This document shows positions 10,311 to 23,866 of a stretch of DNA of 64,000 bases, one piece after another. This DNA is from Larimichthys crocea (lineage: Eukaryota; Chordata; Actinopteri; Sciaenidae): positions 8,402,097 through 8,466,096 of the forward strand of contig NC_040012.1 of NCBI RefSeq assembly GCF_000972845.2, written 5' to 3'. Every line of letters begins with the position of its first letter. Within the stretch, counting starts at the first letter, position 1. The translations under genes were made by a program, and so were the position numbers. The notes below the pieces were generated by a model. It made no database searches, was not told the DNA's origin, and saw only the letters and a program-made list of their open reading frames with translations.

Positions 10311-13137
10311 ACAAACTGAAACCTCCTGTGTTGGTAAGTTGGGGTTTGGTTTTAAAACCAAAAGGGGTTTGATGGATTTCTGTATTTTTGTTTGTTGTTT
10401 TTTATGGGGGTAAAAAAAAGAACAGTTTATAGAAAAAAAAAAAAATAGCAGGCCGTGTGTTGGGGGGGTTTAATTGTCCAAAAAGGTTGACTCAAAGTTT
10501 TGCTGTCCTGTCTCTCTCCAACTGTCTATAAGGCTCGTAGATACATTATGTGCGTGCATTGATCCTGAGTGGTTCAGACCAACAAACATCCTTGTTGATG
10601 GACTTTTATTTTTTATTACCACACACTCTTGTTTCATGACATTGCTCTGACTTTAGCCGTAGACGGATGTTTGTCATAAGTCGACAGGTTATCCATGTAC
10701 TCTCATGCATTAACTGCGTTGCTGTGGCGGCTTTTTTAAAAAAGTTTCTGCTGACATTGTTGAGGTAGTATGCACTGTATTTATCCCTGATAGACACTTC
10801 CTCCACAGGCAAGTTTAGAAAAGCGGTAAGCAAGTATTTCTCATAACCTGTTCCCCCCAGAAAACGTGGTTGCAAGAAAAATGTTGCATATTTTTAGTGT
10901 TATTATTATATATCTATATATATTATATTTTTTGTGCTGTTCTTTTTCCAGGACAGTCAGGTAAATTTGCCACTGTATCGAAAAATGCATTGAAACGTTT
11001 TGTCTTGCCCGTATTTTTTTGACATTGCGAACTAACTCACATGTATAATTGTTTTTTTAAATGTTTTTTTAATATAAAAACATTGCAAACGATTGCTGTG
11101 CCCATTCTGTTAGTTGTTTATCCAATTATAAGAACATAGATGTTGTAGGGCCGGGGGTGGCTAAGCAGTCTTCATCCATCAGTTGAGCCCTCCTAATACT
11201 GTAAGTACAAAAAAAACAACAACTGTGACTGACTTTTGAGAGATTACCCGCCTCTTATATTTTTGATGCTTTATAAACTGCATTGGATGTAGTATTTTTG
11301 TCAAACATTGCCATTTTCCCCATGTCTCTGGGTAAGTATGAAATGTTCTGAGGAGAGGAATAGTACTTTAGACATGTTTCTGAGACGCATTTCCCCTTTT
11401 TTATTTTTTGACTCTTCACAGTATGTTGATTCTCTCTTACGTAGCTTGTTTGTGTAGGTAGTTGGATTTTCTGAACTGAGGGTTTGAATGTCAGCACTCT
11501 GTCACACTGTCGGTAGGAACTGTTTAAGGATGTCCATGTGGTTTTTTGCGTTCTGAATTCCTGACCTGCTAAGTGCCATTGCCTAGTTGAGACTGTTATG
11601 TTCTTTGAAAAAAAAAAAAAAAGAAAAATGCCATTTAATTGCAACAAACTTGCTTAGAAAACAAACTCCTACTGCATAAATCCAGCATAGCATGCTTAGG
11701 TTTCTGCTGTCATTACTTTAATGTCCTATATGAGCATGTGGAATGCTAGTAGTGGAAGTGCTTCTGACTTAGTCCAGTGTTGATTTCTGACATTTTTTCT
11801 GAATGAGCACTGTTGTTGAAAGGCTGTTAACTTTAAGAAAAGAACGAAACGATCTTTTTTTGACTGTTCACTGATGGCAAACAGTGCAATTATATCTGAT
11901 CTTTGCAGTGTCGTCCCAGACCTTGCACCTTAGGTTCTGCTGCAATAACACAGGTAAGCGAAACCTAAGGAAACCCAAGTGTTTTTGTCCAGTGACATGA
12001 CCAATATATATATTCACATGCAAAACAAATGCTTACCTGTGTCTTTAACATGCCTCAATGCATTCATGCCTAGTCGTAAAAGAAAATGTCCAGGATCTCT
12101 GAGTCTTTTTAAAAAGATCTTTGATGAATGAACTGCATGATTTATGAGCTGTATGACTTGTCACATGAAGAAGTTTTGACTTTACCCAGAACAAAGTTGT
12201 TGCATAGGCTCACTGAGGAAATGTTGTCATTGTCGTATGTGCTTTTTTAAATATTTGATAATAGCCTTATTCCTTTCTTGCATCCCGGTAAGTCTGACAG
12301 TGACTGTGTATCGATGCTTTATTTTTTTTAGACTTTGACACTGGTACATTTAAACTGCATGCCATGTTGTCAGAAGTTAGCAATGTGCTGAAATCGCTAG
12401 GTCAAGAAACGGTGAAATACATGATTTTTATTTTTTTATATTTCTCTGTCGTGGTGTGAATCTGCCCTCAAGTGCAGTGCAAATCTCCTATTGAAACGCT
12501 GCTGCCTTCACTTCTCGCTCACAGTGTTGGAGGACGCTGCAAGCTTAGGTCATAGAATCAGGCCGTGTCGTAGTTTGTCCCCAAAAGGAGGAATCCTTTG
12601 AGTCAATCCCACTGATGAACGTAGACCGTTCAAGAGCTCCAGTGATAAGGTAAAAAACAAAAAAAAACAGCAACGCAATGAAATTGAAATTCTGTGATTT
12701 GAAGTGTTGGTCAGATACTGTCTTTTTTAATAACCATGATGCCATAGTGTATTTAGAGTTGTCTGGTTTCATCAATAATCTGTAGTGTCTGTAGGAATGT
12801 GCTTTAGAAAGTTGGATGAGGACAGGAGCTAACTTAATTTCAATTACATGTGCACTTTAATTGGCAGTACATTTTTGGGGTTATCAGTTTTTAAAACATT
12901 TCTCTGTAGTTTTAAATTGTCCCGCATTGTTTGTTTTGAGGCTGTTCACTCTGTACATGTGAGATGCTCAGTGTTTCAACACAGAGTTCGTGGGGGTGTA
13001 GAAGACAAAACAAGGAGAGCATGCCTTAGAGGTAAAAAAATTAAATAAAAAGGTTTCATGTGCTGTGTACATTATCAAATTTATTGTTTGTTTTTTGAAT
13101 CAACTGTTCTGACTTTTGAAATGTTGCCATGTTCATT

Positions 13138-13158
13138 AATAAAGTTGTAACAAATAAA
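13138..13158 (+). terminator. Distal fubp1 poly(A) signals
   Basis: Two AATAAA hexamers (13138-13143, 13153-13158) at the end of the downstream region. They lie about 60 bp from the opposite-strand signal of miga1. Confidence 0.6.
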
Positions 13159-13204
13159 CTGGACTAATTCACTGGAGTTTGACTAAAAACAAAACAAGGC
13201 TGTC

Positions 13205-14771
13205 GAACACATTTCAAGTCTTTATTTTGATTTACACAAGGTGAACTCACAGATGGGAAACATACACCATGTGTCAGAATCCAAAAATGTCTTAAAACAA
13301 TACACCCATGGATGTGTACATTTAAATCACTTCTGCCCTGAAAAGATCCTAACGTGACTCCAGCGTACGTGACAGAACAAAACCTTTAAGACGTCCCCAG
13401 TCCATTTAACAAACATTTAATGAGGTTGAAGTTGCAGTTCGGCTAATAAATTAACTAGAAGCCACTGTGACGTGTTTAAACGGTCTTGTTTTGTCAGACC
13501 TGCTCAGTTTACAGCCTTAAAAAAAGTGCAGTGTGTCAGCTTTGGGCCTCTTTCACCGTGTTTCTACAGTAACCCAGGACAGACAAACTAAACACTGACT
13601 CCATCAGAGCTTTTCAAGTGTTTCTCTCTTACACTAAGAAGTTGAGGGTGATTACACCACTACATGAAACTAAATTCTACACACTGGACCTTTTTTAAGC
13701 TGTGTTAAAGCACAATATCCACATTTATGAACCTGGATCCTCAGTTTTGACATTTCTTGCAACTCAGACAGTCATGGACCTTAACAAAGAGGACTGAGGA
13801 TTTAGTTCCATCACTTACACTGAAATTAAAGATTTCAAAGTATACATGTGCATGTCCTTTACGAGTTAACAGACTTATCAGTCATTCCTAAAACACGTTA
13901 CAGTATGTTTGGATTAACCCCTGCAGTGTCTCCACTGAGCTAAGCTTTAATGTTGTGCATGTTCTGTACACGGCAGTGGCCGATCAGCAGAGCAGACTAA
14001 TGCATGTTACAGTATTTTTCAGACTGACATCCAGCGAGGAGCAACAAGGCTTGAGTATGTGTTCAGAGTAAGGCTTCCTGCGCGTTCGCCCGTCATGACT
14101 GGCACGAGTTAACGGCCGCAGGATTACTCGATAGCGACGTGTAATCTTTTATTTCCTGCGGCCGATGCCGGGATTAAGAGGCTGCCTCTAGGCTGCATGT
14201 GCTGGGCTTTATTTAAATATTGCGTATTTCTCTGGGCAACATGCTCGTAACAGAAACACATAGATAGTAGTTTCATAGGCATAGTTTTGCATTGCTGATG
14301 TTCAACAGGAAAGTGGAAATGCATCTAATCTCTATTGCACAACACGGTTTGAACCCTGCATCAGTCAGCTGTGTAGTAAAATAAATGCCTTAAAATACAG
14401 TATCTTCTTAACAGCAATAAATATGCATTCATTTACACAGTGGAATATCGACTAAGTTCAAATTACAAACATTATTGCTATGACGTTTCCAAACTAACGT
14501 GCAGCGTCATGGCACAGTGGAGAGGGGACGATGAAGTGTGAAGGCAAGACAGCTGGTACAGTCGATAGATCCTCGGATACACAGCGATGAGAGCACGAGG
14601 CATGATGGGAGATGGTGTTTAATATTCTCGAGTGAGCGTTTTCGTTTAACCAGTTTTGCCCCCCACGCGATGGGTGAAAGTGAAGTCATTTCAGACCTAC
14701 CTACAGAGTTTTCTTTGGTCCGACGGCGCCTGAACTCACCCCTAAAATAAAAAGGTTTTTCCACTCGCGTC
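13205..14771 (-). other. miga1: miga1 3' UTR with poly(A) signal
   Basis: On the minus strand AATAAA sits at 13226-13221, about 1.5 kb after the miga1 stop codon at 14774-14772. No other minus-strand exon lies between. The UTR includes a dispersed repeat (13540-13699). Confidence 0.7.
13540..13699. repeat. Dispersed repeat within miga1 3' UTR
   Basis: It shares blocks with 45736-45920 in this window: 'tttctacagtaacccagga' against 'tttctacagtagcccagaa', and the end 'aattctacacactggacctt' against 'aatcctacacactgggcctt'. The sequence matches a common percomorph repeat I know from memory. No ORF; probably a non-autonomous element. Confidence 0.65.
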
Positions 14772-17700
14772 TCACTGCACTTGCGCCTCCAGCAGGGCGC
14801 TCGGTACGAGCTGCACCGCTGGAGGATTGCAGCTGTTGACGTGCCGCAGGGAGTCCGCTCCCAGGTAGGCCAGCAACAGTTCAGAGCGGCGGTGCAGCAG
14901 GTGGAGCATGTCCTCGGCTAGACTCTCCACAGTTGAGTAGCGCACTTTGTCCAGGTCAAAGATGTCCTTTAGGAAGTGCAGCACCTGATCCTGGGGAGAA
15001 AGAACAGTTTTAAGACCGGTACTTCACTCAGACAGTAGCAGAAAATAGAAACACTCCACACCAACAGAAGTAAAGACTATTTAGAGGAGGATTCAGGCAG
15101 TTATGGTGTCGAGACTGACCTTGAAGAAGCAGCAGAAGTCTTGCAGGGAGCTCTTGGGCCCGAGGAAGCCCCAGGCCAGAACAGGGCTGATCTGTTCACA
15201 CACAGAGTAGAAGTGGGCAATGAAGCCGTCAGACACCTGAAAGACACAGCAGAGGTTACAGACGGAAATGCAAAAGCAGTTACAGCTCTAAGTCTCCTGG
15301 TATGTATCTACCACTTAGTGAACTTCAGCTCCAATTCGAAGGAGCTGAAGCACTTTTGCCTTAAAGAAAAATGCCAGTGGCTAGATGTACCAAGCTTATA
15401 GAAACATACCAAGAGACTTAGAGCTGTAATGACTTCAAAAGGTGGCCATACAAAATATTTTGGGGCGAGTTTTAGGTTGTCAGACAACAAAATAAGGACA
15501 ATGCCATGGCAGTTATCCGATTTCATCCTGTTACAGTTGATCAGAAACATTTTGAAGCAGTTGTACCTTCATGTGTTGTCTCTTCTGCTTCATCACTGAC
15601 CAACAGCTAGACGCCACCGCCTGTGAAATAAATCCAGATTAATCGTCGATGAAAAACCAAAATAGTCAAACTTAAAAACTAAGAATCATCACAGCTACAA
15701 AGTACATCAAAGTGTTTCCTCACCGTCTCCTTGAAGGAGCTGTTGAGCCAGCGGTTGTTGATCACGTTCTGGATGGAGATCGGTGGATTCTCCAGGTCCT
15801 CGAATGAGTCCATCAGGATGAAATCCAGCACAATGTCATAGAAGTTCAAGTGCTTCACCTGGGGAGGACGAGTACAAGTTGTGTTTTTTAAAAAAAGAAG
15901 AAGAGACAGGAAAAAACAGACAAAGAATAAAGATGTTTTATTGTCTTTACCCCTCGTGTTGCCAGCTCCACCTCTGTGTTTTCCCAGTGCTCGGTGTGCT
16001 CCAGGAAGGTAATCATCTCCTCAAACTCTTCCTCGAATCTCTTTGGGCTCTATAAAAAAATAAATAAATAAATGTTGAGAAGGGAAGCACTCATTGAAGC
16101 TTATTATTCAGTAGTTGTGGCTTCAGTCTTACCTTCTGTGCTTTGACAATAATGGAAGACAGGATCTTCTTTCCTGTGTCGGCCAGAAACATCCTGGTCG
16201 TTCTCTCGCACAAAATGAGCTGGAGAAGAAAAATATCGACTTTACTTTCAAAATACAGGAACAATAACGAGTTCAGTGGTTCCCACTGTGGTCCTGGTGC
16301 AATCATCTGTGACATTAACGTGTATTTTCTTCAGTAGGGTAACAAAATCTACTGAACTTAAGATCTTATTCCTGCATTTCCACCTGAGTATCAGCTGCGT
16401 ATAAACAATGCATCATGTTTTCTGATGTATTTTAATCCATAAAGGTTATACTGTACCTGACATGCCTGCCGCACACAGTGTAACTTGGCCAGAAAATCTA
16501 CGTCCCCAAAACACTCCAGCATCTCAGTCCTGACGATGAAGATCAAGATTAAAATGTTGTCAGGCTATGAAAATTACATGAAATGTGTTTGGAAGTCGTG
16601 AAGGAACTCCACACAGCTTGAGTAATGTGAGATCTCTGTATTTCATGTGTTATTACTAATTAGTGTAATTACCGCAGCACCCTGCATGAGATCTTGCCGT
16701 CCTCGGCCATCTGCAGCGCCTCCTCGTAGAACGGGTGATGACCCAGAGCCAAGACGCTCCTCAGCTCTCTGTGCTCTGACAGCTGAAACAGAGACAAGTA
16801 GAATGATGATGCACACGATACTGGAACCAGTTCGAACAAGCATGTTCAGTTCATAAAGAAAAGTTCTACTTGGCAAAACTTTCCTGTGAGTGTTTGTAAA
16901 AATTCAGGTTTTTCCATTTATTTGAGTTGGGGTTATCTGTTCTGGGGTGTCTGCCAAAAAAAAACGCAGCCCAACATCTTGCTGCAGCACCAATCAAACC
17001 TCCACAGTCGGCCTGAAAGGTCTCCGAACCTGAGACTATCCAGGTGGATTCACGGACCAAGCTATGATACTCTACATGTTGTGTTCTGGCTTTGTTTATT
17101 TCATGTAGCTTCAGATCCTGTGTGAACGCGGCTTAACACGTGACGTACCTGACATAATGTTTAAGACGACAGAAACTTGTGAAGTTAATCTCTTTTCTAA
17201 ATCAGTGTCTGATGCTGAACATTGGCGATCAATATTTATTAAACTGTATAAACCGTATGAGATATAAGAGCCGCTCCATGCTGTTTGTTGTGGTGTGTGA
17301 AAGCTATAGTGACACCCGCTGCAGAGCAACGGCAACTGTATGTCGTATACTGAAGAATGTGGAAGGTCTATTTATAGTGACTGACTCAGAATGAGTGACC
17401 TAGTTTTGGGTCCTAGTCTGTCTCCATTTAAAAAGCTTTTATGAATTCAAAAATAAAGTTGTTTAACTGTAGTTGTAGACCCAAGAAATCTAAATAGTCT
17501 AACAGCTATTAACATCAAGTGATGCTCAATCTTGCAGCAGCTTTAGCTTTCAGAAGGTGGTGGGCGGGGAGTAAATGCTTTTATCTGAATATTTCAAAGA
17601 ACTAAACTTCAACAACCAGTTTATTATATTTATTTGTGTTCTTTGTGGGTCAAGTGCACCAGCAGCACTGACTTAATGAGTAAAGCAGATAAGCAGAGTA

Positions 17701-20700
17701 CTGGTAAACACCGGGCGGTGAACTCACAGGCAGATCAAAGCTATTTGAATCAAACTCCTGCTGTGACCTGGTTGTAGATTTGCTGCTTCAGACGGCTTTA
17801 AAAGTGGAGAGGACGTTCTTTGGTGGAAAAATCACGTCTGACAAACGTTTGTTCTGTATCTTGGGAGAGTGTACATGGGCCTGTGTTGCTGCCTCTCTCA
17901 CCTCAGCAGCAGACACAAAGGAGTCGGTGGAGGCGATGCTGATGCTGTCCCTCAAACAGCCGTCGTCCAGCTCCTCTCTGGCCAAAAGCTCAGCCATTTT
18001 ATCTGTGACGGGGAATAATTCCAACGTGGTAAATAATGCCGTGTTATACTGGTGCACACACGTTACATGATGTGTTTAATGAGTGACTCACCCTGGCTGT
18101 TGCTGTGGGACGAGGGATCTGACATGCACAACACTCCCTCAAACTCCTCCTGGAGGCTGTAAGCTCTTTGCAGCAGAGACTTCAGCCTGTGGATGAACTC
18201 TGCGCTGATCACGTCCTGGAACACAAAAAAAAAACATTCGGACCTCAATAATTCAAGTGAAATGACCTTTGGAGTTTGTAAAGTGCCAGCTGAAGGACTG
18301 GATCATCAATCAGCTTTCTAAAAGGGGGATTACACAAGGCCGAGCAGCGGACTGGACGCATGTTTGGGTGCCAGAGCGTGATCATTTGACCTGCACTGAT
18401 ATAAAACCCTTCCAACCAGGTTAGAGAGTCACTGAGTTGGCTGTTATACAATCCAGACTCTGTGACACTGGTGGGCGGGTGTGGATCGGGTACTTTTGAG
18501 TACTCAAGTCTGTAATTCTACTTTAAAGTATGCTATGTAGTCTCTTATCATAATTTGCTACCATTTAAAATTATATCCAAACATTTTATCTGTTCATTTG
18601 ACACCGGAGCTGGAAGCACTCCCAGCTAATCTAATCAACGGACCTGAAGCCTGAGTGCTCAAACAAACCATCTGTAACGGCACCCAACTGTCAATCAAAG
18701 CAGCCACTCTGTTAATTATACATAACTTTAAGCCTTAATATCATTTTAGTTCTATAAAAATTCACCCTCAGCACAGTACAGAACATGTTTATTTCTGCTG
18801 TGAAGTTGGTCATTTTAACATGGGGGCTTATGGAGACTGACTCATTTACTGGAGCCAGCCACAAGTGGCCGCTCAATGAGCCATGAGAATAAAAGACCTC
18901 TGCTGCAGCAGGCAGAGGTTTGGCGCAGTAGTCTGAAATACTTCAGGGACTGAAGAGATGGACTAGACAGTGTGACAGTTTGGAGTACTCTGGGAGTAGG
19001 GTTAAAAACATTTGACACAATCCTGCTTTATTGTTTGGAAAATGATCCACTCAGATCTTTTATCATTTATCAGAAAAATATTAATTTTCGATGGACTCTG
19101 CTTTAGTTGATGCATCAGCCTTTAAAAAATAACTAATACTCTAAGTAGTTTTTGTAATTTTATTCACAGATCTTTAACACCAGTAGTTTTACTTGTAGTA
19201 CAGTAATATTTCAGTAATGTAACAGTACAACAGTGGGTTGTGCTGGTTATTCAGTGCTGTATGTGACCTGCAGTGCAGTGTTTGTGGGCAGTCTATTCCT
19301 CTGTAACTTCCTCTGGTATAGAGGAGAAACAGAAAATGCTGGCAGGGCTTGAATCGATACACAAACTCTTTGGTCCCAGGCTGAGGTACACGCTGTCCAA
19401 ACATTTTATTTATTTATTTACAAGTTAAACTTGCCAGGAGGCATTTTATAAGAGAAGATAAGTGTCCAAACATAGAAGCACTGTCTGGCTACCTCACTTC
19501 ATTTCTCTCCTGACTAAAGCAGGCATCACACCCACTTTCTTTAAGCGTGTCTGTGTGTGTTCACCTCCATGCTCTGTTCAGCGATGGCGTCTCCAGCTCC
19601 AGTTTTGACGGACGCGCAGCTGGCATCGTCGTCACCCTGCCTGCTCCTGAATGTCAACGCTTCCTCCCACCGCCTTAGAGCCTCCTCAAATAAATCCATA
19701 CCTACAAGCAGCAAACAAACAAAAAAAAGTTATTTCCACACATTTCTCAGGCGGTCCATTTACTTTATAACAAACACAGCGAGGTGTGAATGTTTCTTTA
19801 CCCATTAGATACAGGTTTTCGGGTGTGGTGACAGGTAAGTCGACCACACTGCAGATATCAGCTTCGCCGGCTCGGTCCCAACAGGTGGATTCATTTGCGC
19901 AGGTGCTGCTGCTGGATGAGTTCATGCTTTTGACCTGCGAGGACACAGCAGACGAGGCCTTCACATCGAGTTTGCTGACATTTAATCATCAGTTTAGAGA
20001 AGCTATGGTGAAATGGGTAGATATTTTATTGTCCTTACAAGGAAATTTGTTGCCACCGCCTGTATAAAGCCTCACATAAATACACGTTGAACACCACATT
20101 TCATACAGCACATTACCCACCCATATCTCATACATATAGCTCTCCACACGTGGCGGTTTCCGGGGCGTTTTGTTAAAAGATGCAATGGCAGAAGGGACAA
20201 AACTCCTGCCATAGTGTGCCAGGATCTGCGACCAGATGGGAGCAGTATTAAGGAAGACTTGAGGGCGTGGCTCATGTGTATTTGGGGGACTCCACCATTT
20301 CAACAGTTTAATTATTGATGCATACGTCTTGATCCAACTCTTTTATGAGTATATAGCTGTTATTCTTCTTTATCCTACTGCATTACGTTTATGTTTTTCA
20401 ATATTTCAAATAAAATATCTGTTATGGAGTTTTCTATCCTTAGGTTACACAAGGTCGTTAGTTGTTTGGCTTTGGTTGGGAACAGTAGGTGCCAGTCTAT
20501 CTCAACACTGTGGTGGCCAGGGTCGAGGAGACCTATTGCTGCCTTCCTAGTCATAATAGATAGTTTGCCGTTGACGGTCCAATCTGCGTAAACAGACATC
20601 TGTGTCTCCAGACTAGAATGTGCTGGCAATAACACCTCCGTGGGTAAAGACATTCTCTTTGACTAATTCTGGGCGTGTAGTATTTGTGGTGTTATCTTGG

Positions 20701-23700
20701 GGTTTAAAGTCGATCCACCAGGATGAGTTTGGCAGAATGTGAGACCGACTCAGGCACTTCTGATGAACTTTGAGAGTGTCTCTAATTCTCCTTGGCCAAG
20801 CGTCAATAAATAATACAGCATAAGACATCAGAGGCTCCTGAACACTTTATGAACTCCTGACCTCACCATTGACTTCCACAACAATATCCATCATCATAAC
20901 GCCCCTGACATTAAATCTATGCCTTCGTCTTACCGATGCCAGGCTGAGCAGAGACCCAGACAGTTTTCTGTAGTCTCCCGTGGTGACAACCAGACCAGAG
21001 CCATTCTTGGAGTTGAGGGAGAGAGTGATGTTTTGGCTGGTGTTATCTGGGGTGAATAAAGATGAGAGATAATGTTTAAGACACAGATCAGAACACAGCG
21101 ATCACACGCATGAGCGTGTAGCGGGATCACAAACGTTAACCACGCCAATTCATAGTATGAGTCACTTTTCCTGGGAATCTTGTTGTAGTTGCCGTTTTGT
21201 TTGAATTGCTTCCATCTTGTTTTAATGATTGACTGTCGGCACACCTGCTGCTGAGAGCTGGTTTGTAAAAATAGTTTCCAGCTCTCTCTCTTTTTTTTAA
21301 ACAAACTCCTACACAGATTTCTCAAAATCAGAGAGTCTACGGGAACCAACGTTTGAGAAAAAGCAACAAACAAACGCTGCAAATTTAACATCTGATGCAT
21401 CTCAAAATGTTATTGAGGCAGCGGGCCACATAGCACTTTGGTCTTTTCATCATTTATTGGCATGCACCTGCTGTATTGTACATGTTAATACTTTAATTCA
21501 CACGTAATCTCACCATTCTAGCATTAGCAAGAGTTTACCAAATCAGATAATCATGAACCATTATCACGTGTTAGATGAACTGATGTTCACATAGACAGAA
21601 ACAGAGGTGGCTTTGCAAATATACTCTCCTGTCAAAAAAAAAAATCAATCTATTAACTCAGTTTTGTTAAACATTTAATTGTGTTGGCAAACTGCTCACT
21701 AGACTCTGTTTAATCCGACATTTCTGTTAATTTCTAATCCAAGGCAAATCTTAAAAGTATTTATCTGCAACCTGCTGTTTACAGTTCAAGGTAAGGCAGG
21801 AGCAGCCTAACACGTCAGTCTGATTACATCATCATCAGACTACACGGAGATCAGAGGTCGTGAGGTGTTTTACCGTTCTCTGCTGAGGGGAAAAACTCGA
21901 AGCCAGCCTGCTCCCACTGAGGTGAGAGAGCCTTCTTCTTGCCCTTCCTCCTCTGGAAGCGGCGCGCAAGGAAGAGGAGCGAGACGGCACCGAAGGCGGT
22001 GGCTGCCACCAACTTCTTGGTGCCTGTGCTGACACTCACCTGGTGGACAGGTAGAGGGAGAAAGAGGTTAAAGTGTTTGCCTGCAGCCGGCCCAGTGCTG
22101 AAGAAGCCTCCTGGGATGAGGGATGAAATGTCAAACATTGCCTCAGATTTAACTTTTCTCAAAGAAGAACAGAAGGAAACGACTCAAGCACACCTACAAC
22201 ACTTAAAAGAATATATTTTCAGTCTGACGAGAGCTAATGTGAGGCTGCGTAACTCAAAATATACTGGACTGAGAACCAGCCAGCAGCCTGTCATTTCGAT
22301 TCGAAGGAATCCATTTCAGATAGCGTGCATCGCTGCCTCCGTCTATAGATAGAAACACTGGATGGCGGGGGAGATTAGCCACGCAGACACCGCCGCTGCA
22401 CATTCCCTACAACTGAAGATTACATAAACACCATGGCGACAGCCATAATACTGACTTTTTTTTAAATGGTGCTACAGGCCTACAGTGTTTCCGTGCTGCT
22501 TCTGATCCTGCTACACATGTCAGACTACCAGACACTTAATGATATTAGATCTGCTACGTGACTCGGGCCACACAGGCTCCTCATGCGCGACTCGTAAACA
22601 CTGTAACATGAGAAAATATTGGTGAGTATCCAGGAGGACAAGACAGGCAAACGGAAAAGAAATAACAAACATTAAAGTATTTATAATCAGCTGTTTTTTT
22701 TGTACACTTGCAAAACATAAACGGACAATGGTTTCCATTTGTTTGCACTCTGTTTTAGAACATACATTTAATTAGCCCATAAAAGCCTTTACACCTTCTC
22801 ATTAGCAACAAACTCAGCTGCTGGTCAGTATCGTTCAATCACATAAAGCCTTTACCTGAACTGCTCAAACAGGAAATATATTAACAGAAGCAGCCAAAGG
22901 TTCTCCTAACCGGCTTAAAGGGAACACTGTGAATGGAAATTCAATCAGATCTGACCTTCAGAAGAACTCGCTCTGCCACACGCAGATGCATTTCTGATTA
23001 CACGGTCGTTAATAAAGCATAAGATACAAAAAAAGAAACTCAACATGAGACCGAACTGGTTAAACGAACAGCATTAGACTCAAAACTAACTTGCAGGACT
23101 GGGTAGTTCTGTAACAGCTTTAATTCCTGTTTAACCAGCATGCACATGAGGATGCGATTAAACAGATGACCACAGCGGTGAGGAGTTACACTTTCTCTAC
23201 TCCTAACAACCAAAAACTGTAACTAATCGCCAAAGATTTGTGAGGGTGTGTAAACTCGTGTTTACATCATTTTTATTCACAATTAACTGGAAAGTTACAG
23301 CTACGATACACGTCTAGATACTGTGTGAGACTTTGGCTTCATGTTTTGCATTGCGGTGCCAACTGACACAAGTCAGCTAAAACACTTAGTTATGGCTCAG
23401 TGGAATAAAATATGATGCATGTAAATCATGCAGATGTTTTTGTAATAGTCCAAAAATTAAACAAAATACTAAAAGGAATACTTAAACAAATACTAGTATA
23501 TAAAGTCCCAGTGAGTTTTGTTCTGGTACTGTGTCTGTCTGTGTAGAAAGTTAACAGATACTTGCTTAAAATATAATTAATAGCTAGTAAGAAAAGCACC
23601 ACTCCTAATTTGTGAAACAATTATTTGTTTAGGTCAGTGATAGGGCTAAATAAAATGAAACAGGAACACAGCAGGTGTGTGGGAACGACCTAAGAGCACA

Positions 23701-23866
23701 ATCGTACCTCGCCTCTCATGACGCAGACATAAAAACAATGAGAACTCACGTCTAAACACACCCTCACCTGTGCCAGGGAGCTGTACACGGACAGCGGTAG
23801 GTCGACCATCCGCAGGGCAGCGGCCTTGACAGACAGCTGGGAGCTTGTGAGGGTCTCATGTGTCAT
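14772..23866 (-). CDS. miga1: Mitoguardin 1
   Basis: Fifteen coding exons on the minus strand, 588 residues, in transcript order: 23866-23768, 22039-21874, 21046-20934, 19934-19802, 19701-19565, 18215-18092, 18002-17902, 16782-16673, 16529-16457, 16219-16133, 16049-15951, 15858-15724, 15620-15567, 15236-15120, 14990-14772. The protein is the MIGA/FAM73 type. It has a membrane segment at about 43-58 (LVAATAFGAVSLLFLA), a basic cluster at 59-69 (RRFQRRKGKKK), a Ser-rich region, PENLYLMGMDLFEEALRRWE, an FFAT-like core SFVSAAE at 285-291, and the conserved C-terminal domain (ISPVLAWGFLGP, FLKDIFDLDKVRYST) ending LLEAQVQ. Mitoguardins sit in the outer mitochondrial membrane, promote fusion through mitoPLD and bridge to the ER. 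An in-frame TAG nine bases before the ATG fixes the start. Length is near the roughly 630 residues of human MIGA1, and the C-terminus fits MIGA1 best. Confidence 0.95.
16783..17901 (-). other. Intron 7 of miga1, nothing else seen
   Basis: About 1.1 kb between coding exons 7 and 8. I see no ORF with protein-like character, RNA gene or clear repeat boundary. Confidence 0.6.
18590..18900. repeat. Dispersed repeat in miga1 intron 5
   Basis: The block with AACATGGGGGCTTATGGAGA and GGAGCCAGCCACAAGTGGCC matches a very common percomorph non-coding repeat known to me from memory. Ends are not defined and there is no ORF. Confidence 0.5.
20010..20880 (-). mobile_element. Probable non-LTR retrotransposon fragment in miga1 intron 3
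   Basis: The left edge 'tattttattgtccttacaag' followed by 'gaaatttgt' is the reversed 3' tail typical of fish LINEs. The inner part (ATGGCAGAAGGGACAAAACTC and CCAGGATCTGCGACCAGATG) also resembles such tails from memory. Frames are broken. Orientation would be minus. Family not determined. Confidence 0.45.
22040..23767 (-). other. Intron 1 of the miga1 coding region
   Basis: AT-rich, 1.7 kb, between the first and second coding exons. No recognisable feature. Confidence 0.55.

Larger units (their letters stand above)
9948..13165 (+). other. fubp1: fubp1 3' untranslated / downstream region
   Basis: More than 3 kb of AT- and T-rich sequence without a coding frame follows the stop codon. The first poly(A) signal is AATAAA at 10305-10310. 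Further signals at 13138-13143 and 13153-13158 lie just before the converging miga1 3' end, so a long 3' UTR form is plausible. Two exon-like pieces with good acceptor and donor borders occur at 952-960 and 1909-1953 past position 10000 (10952-10960 and 11909-11953). Confidence 0.6.
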
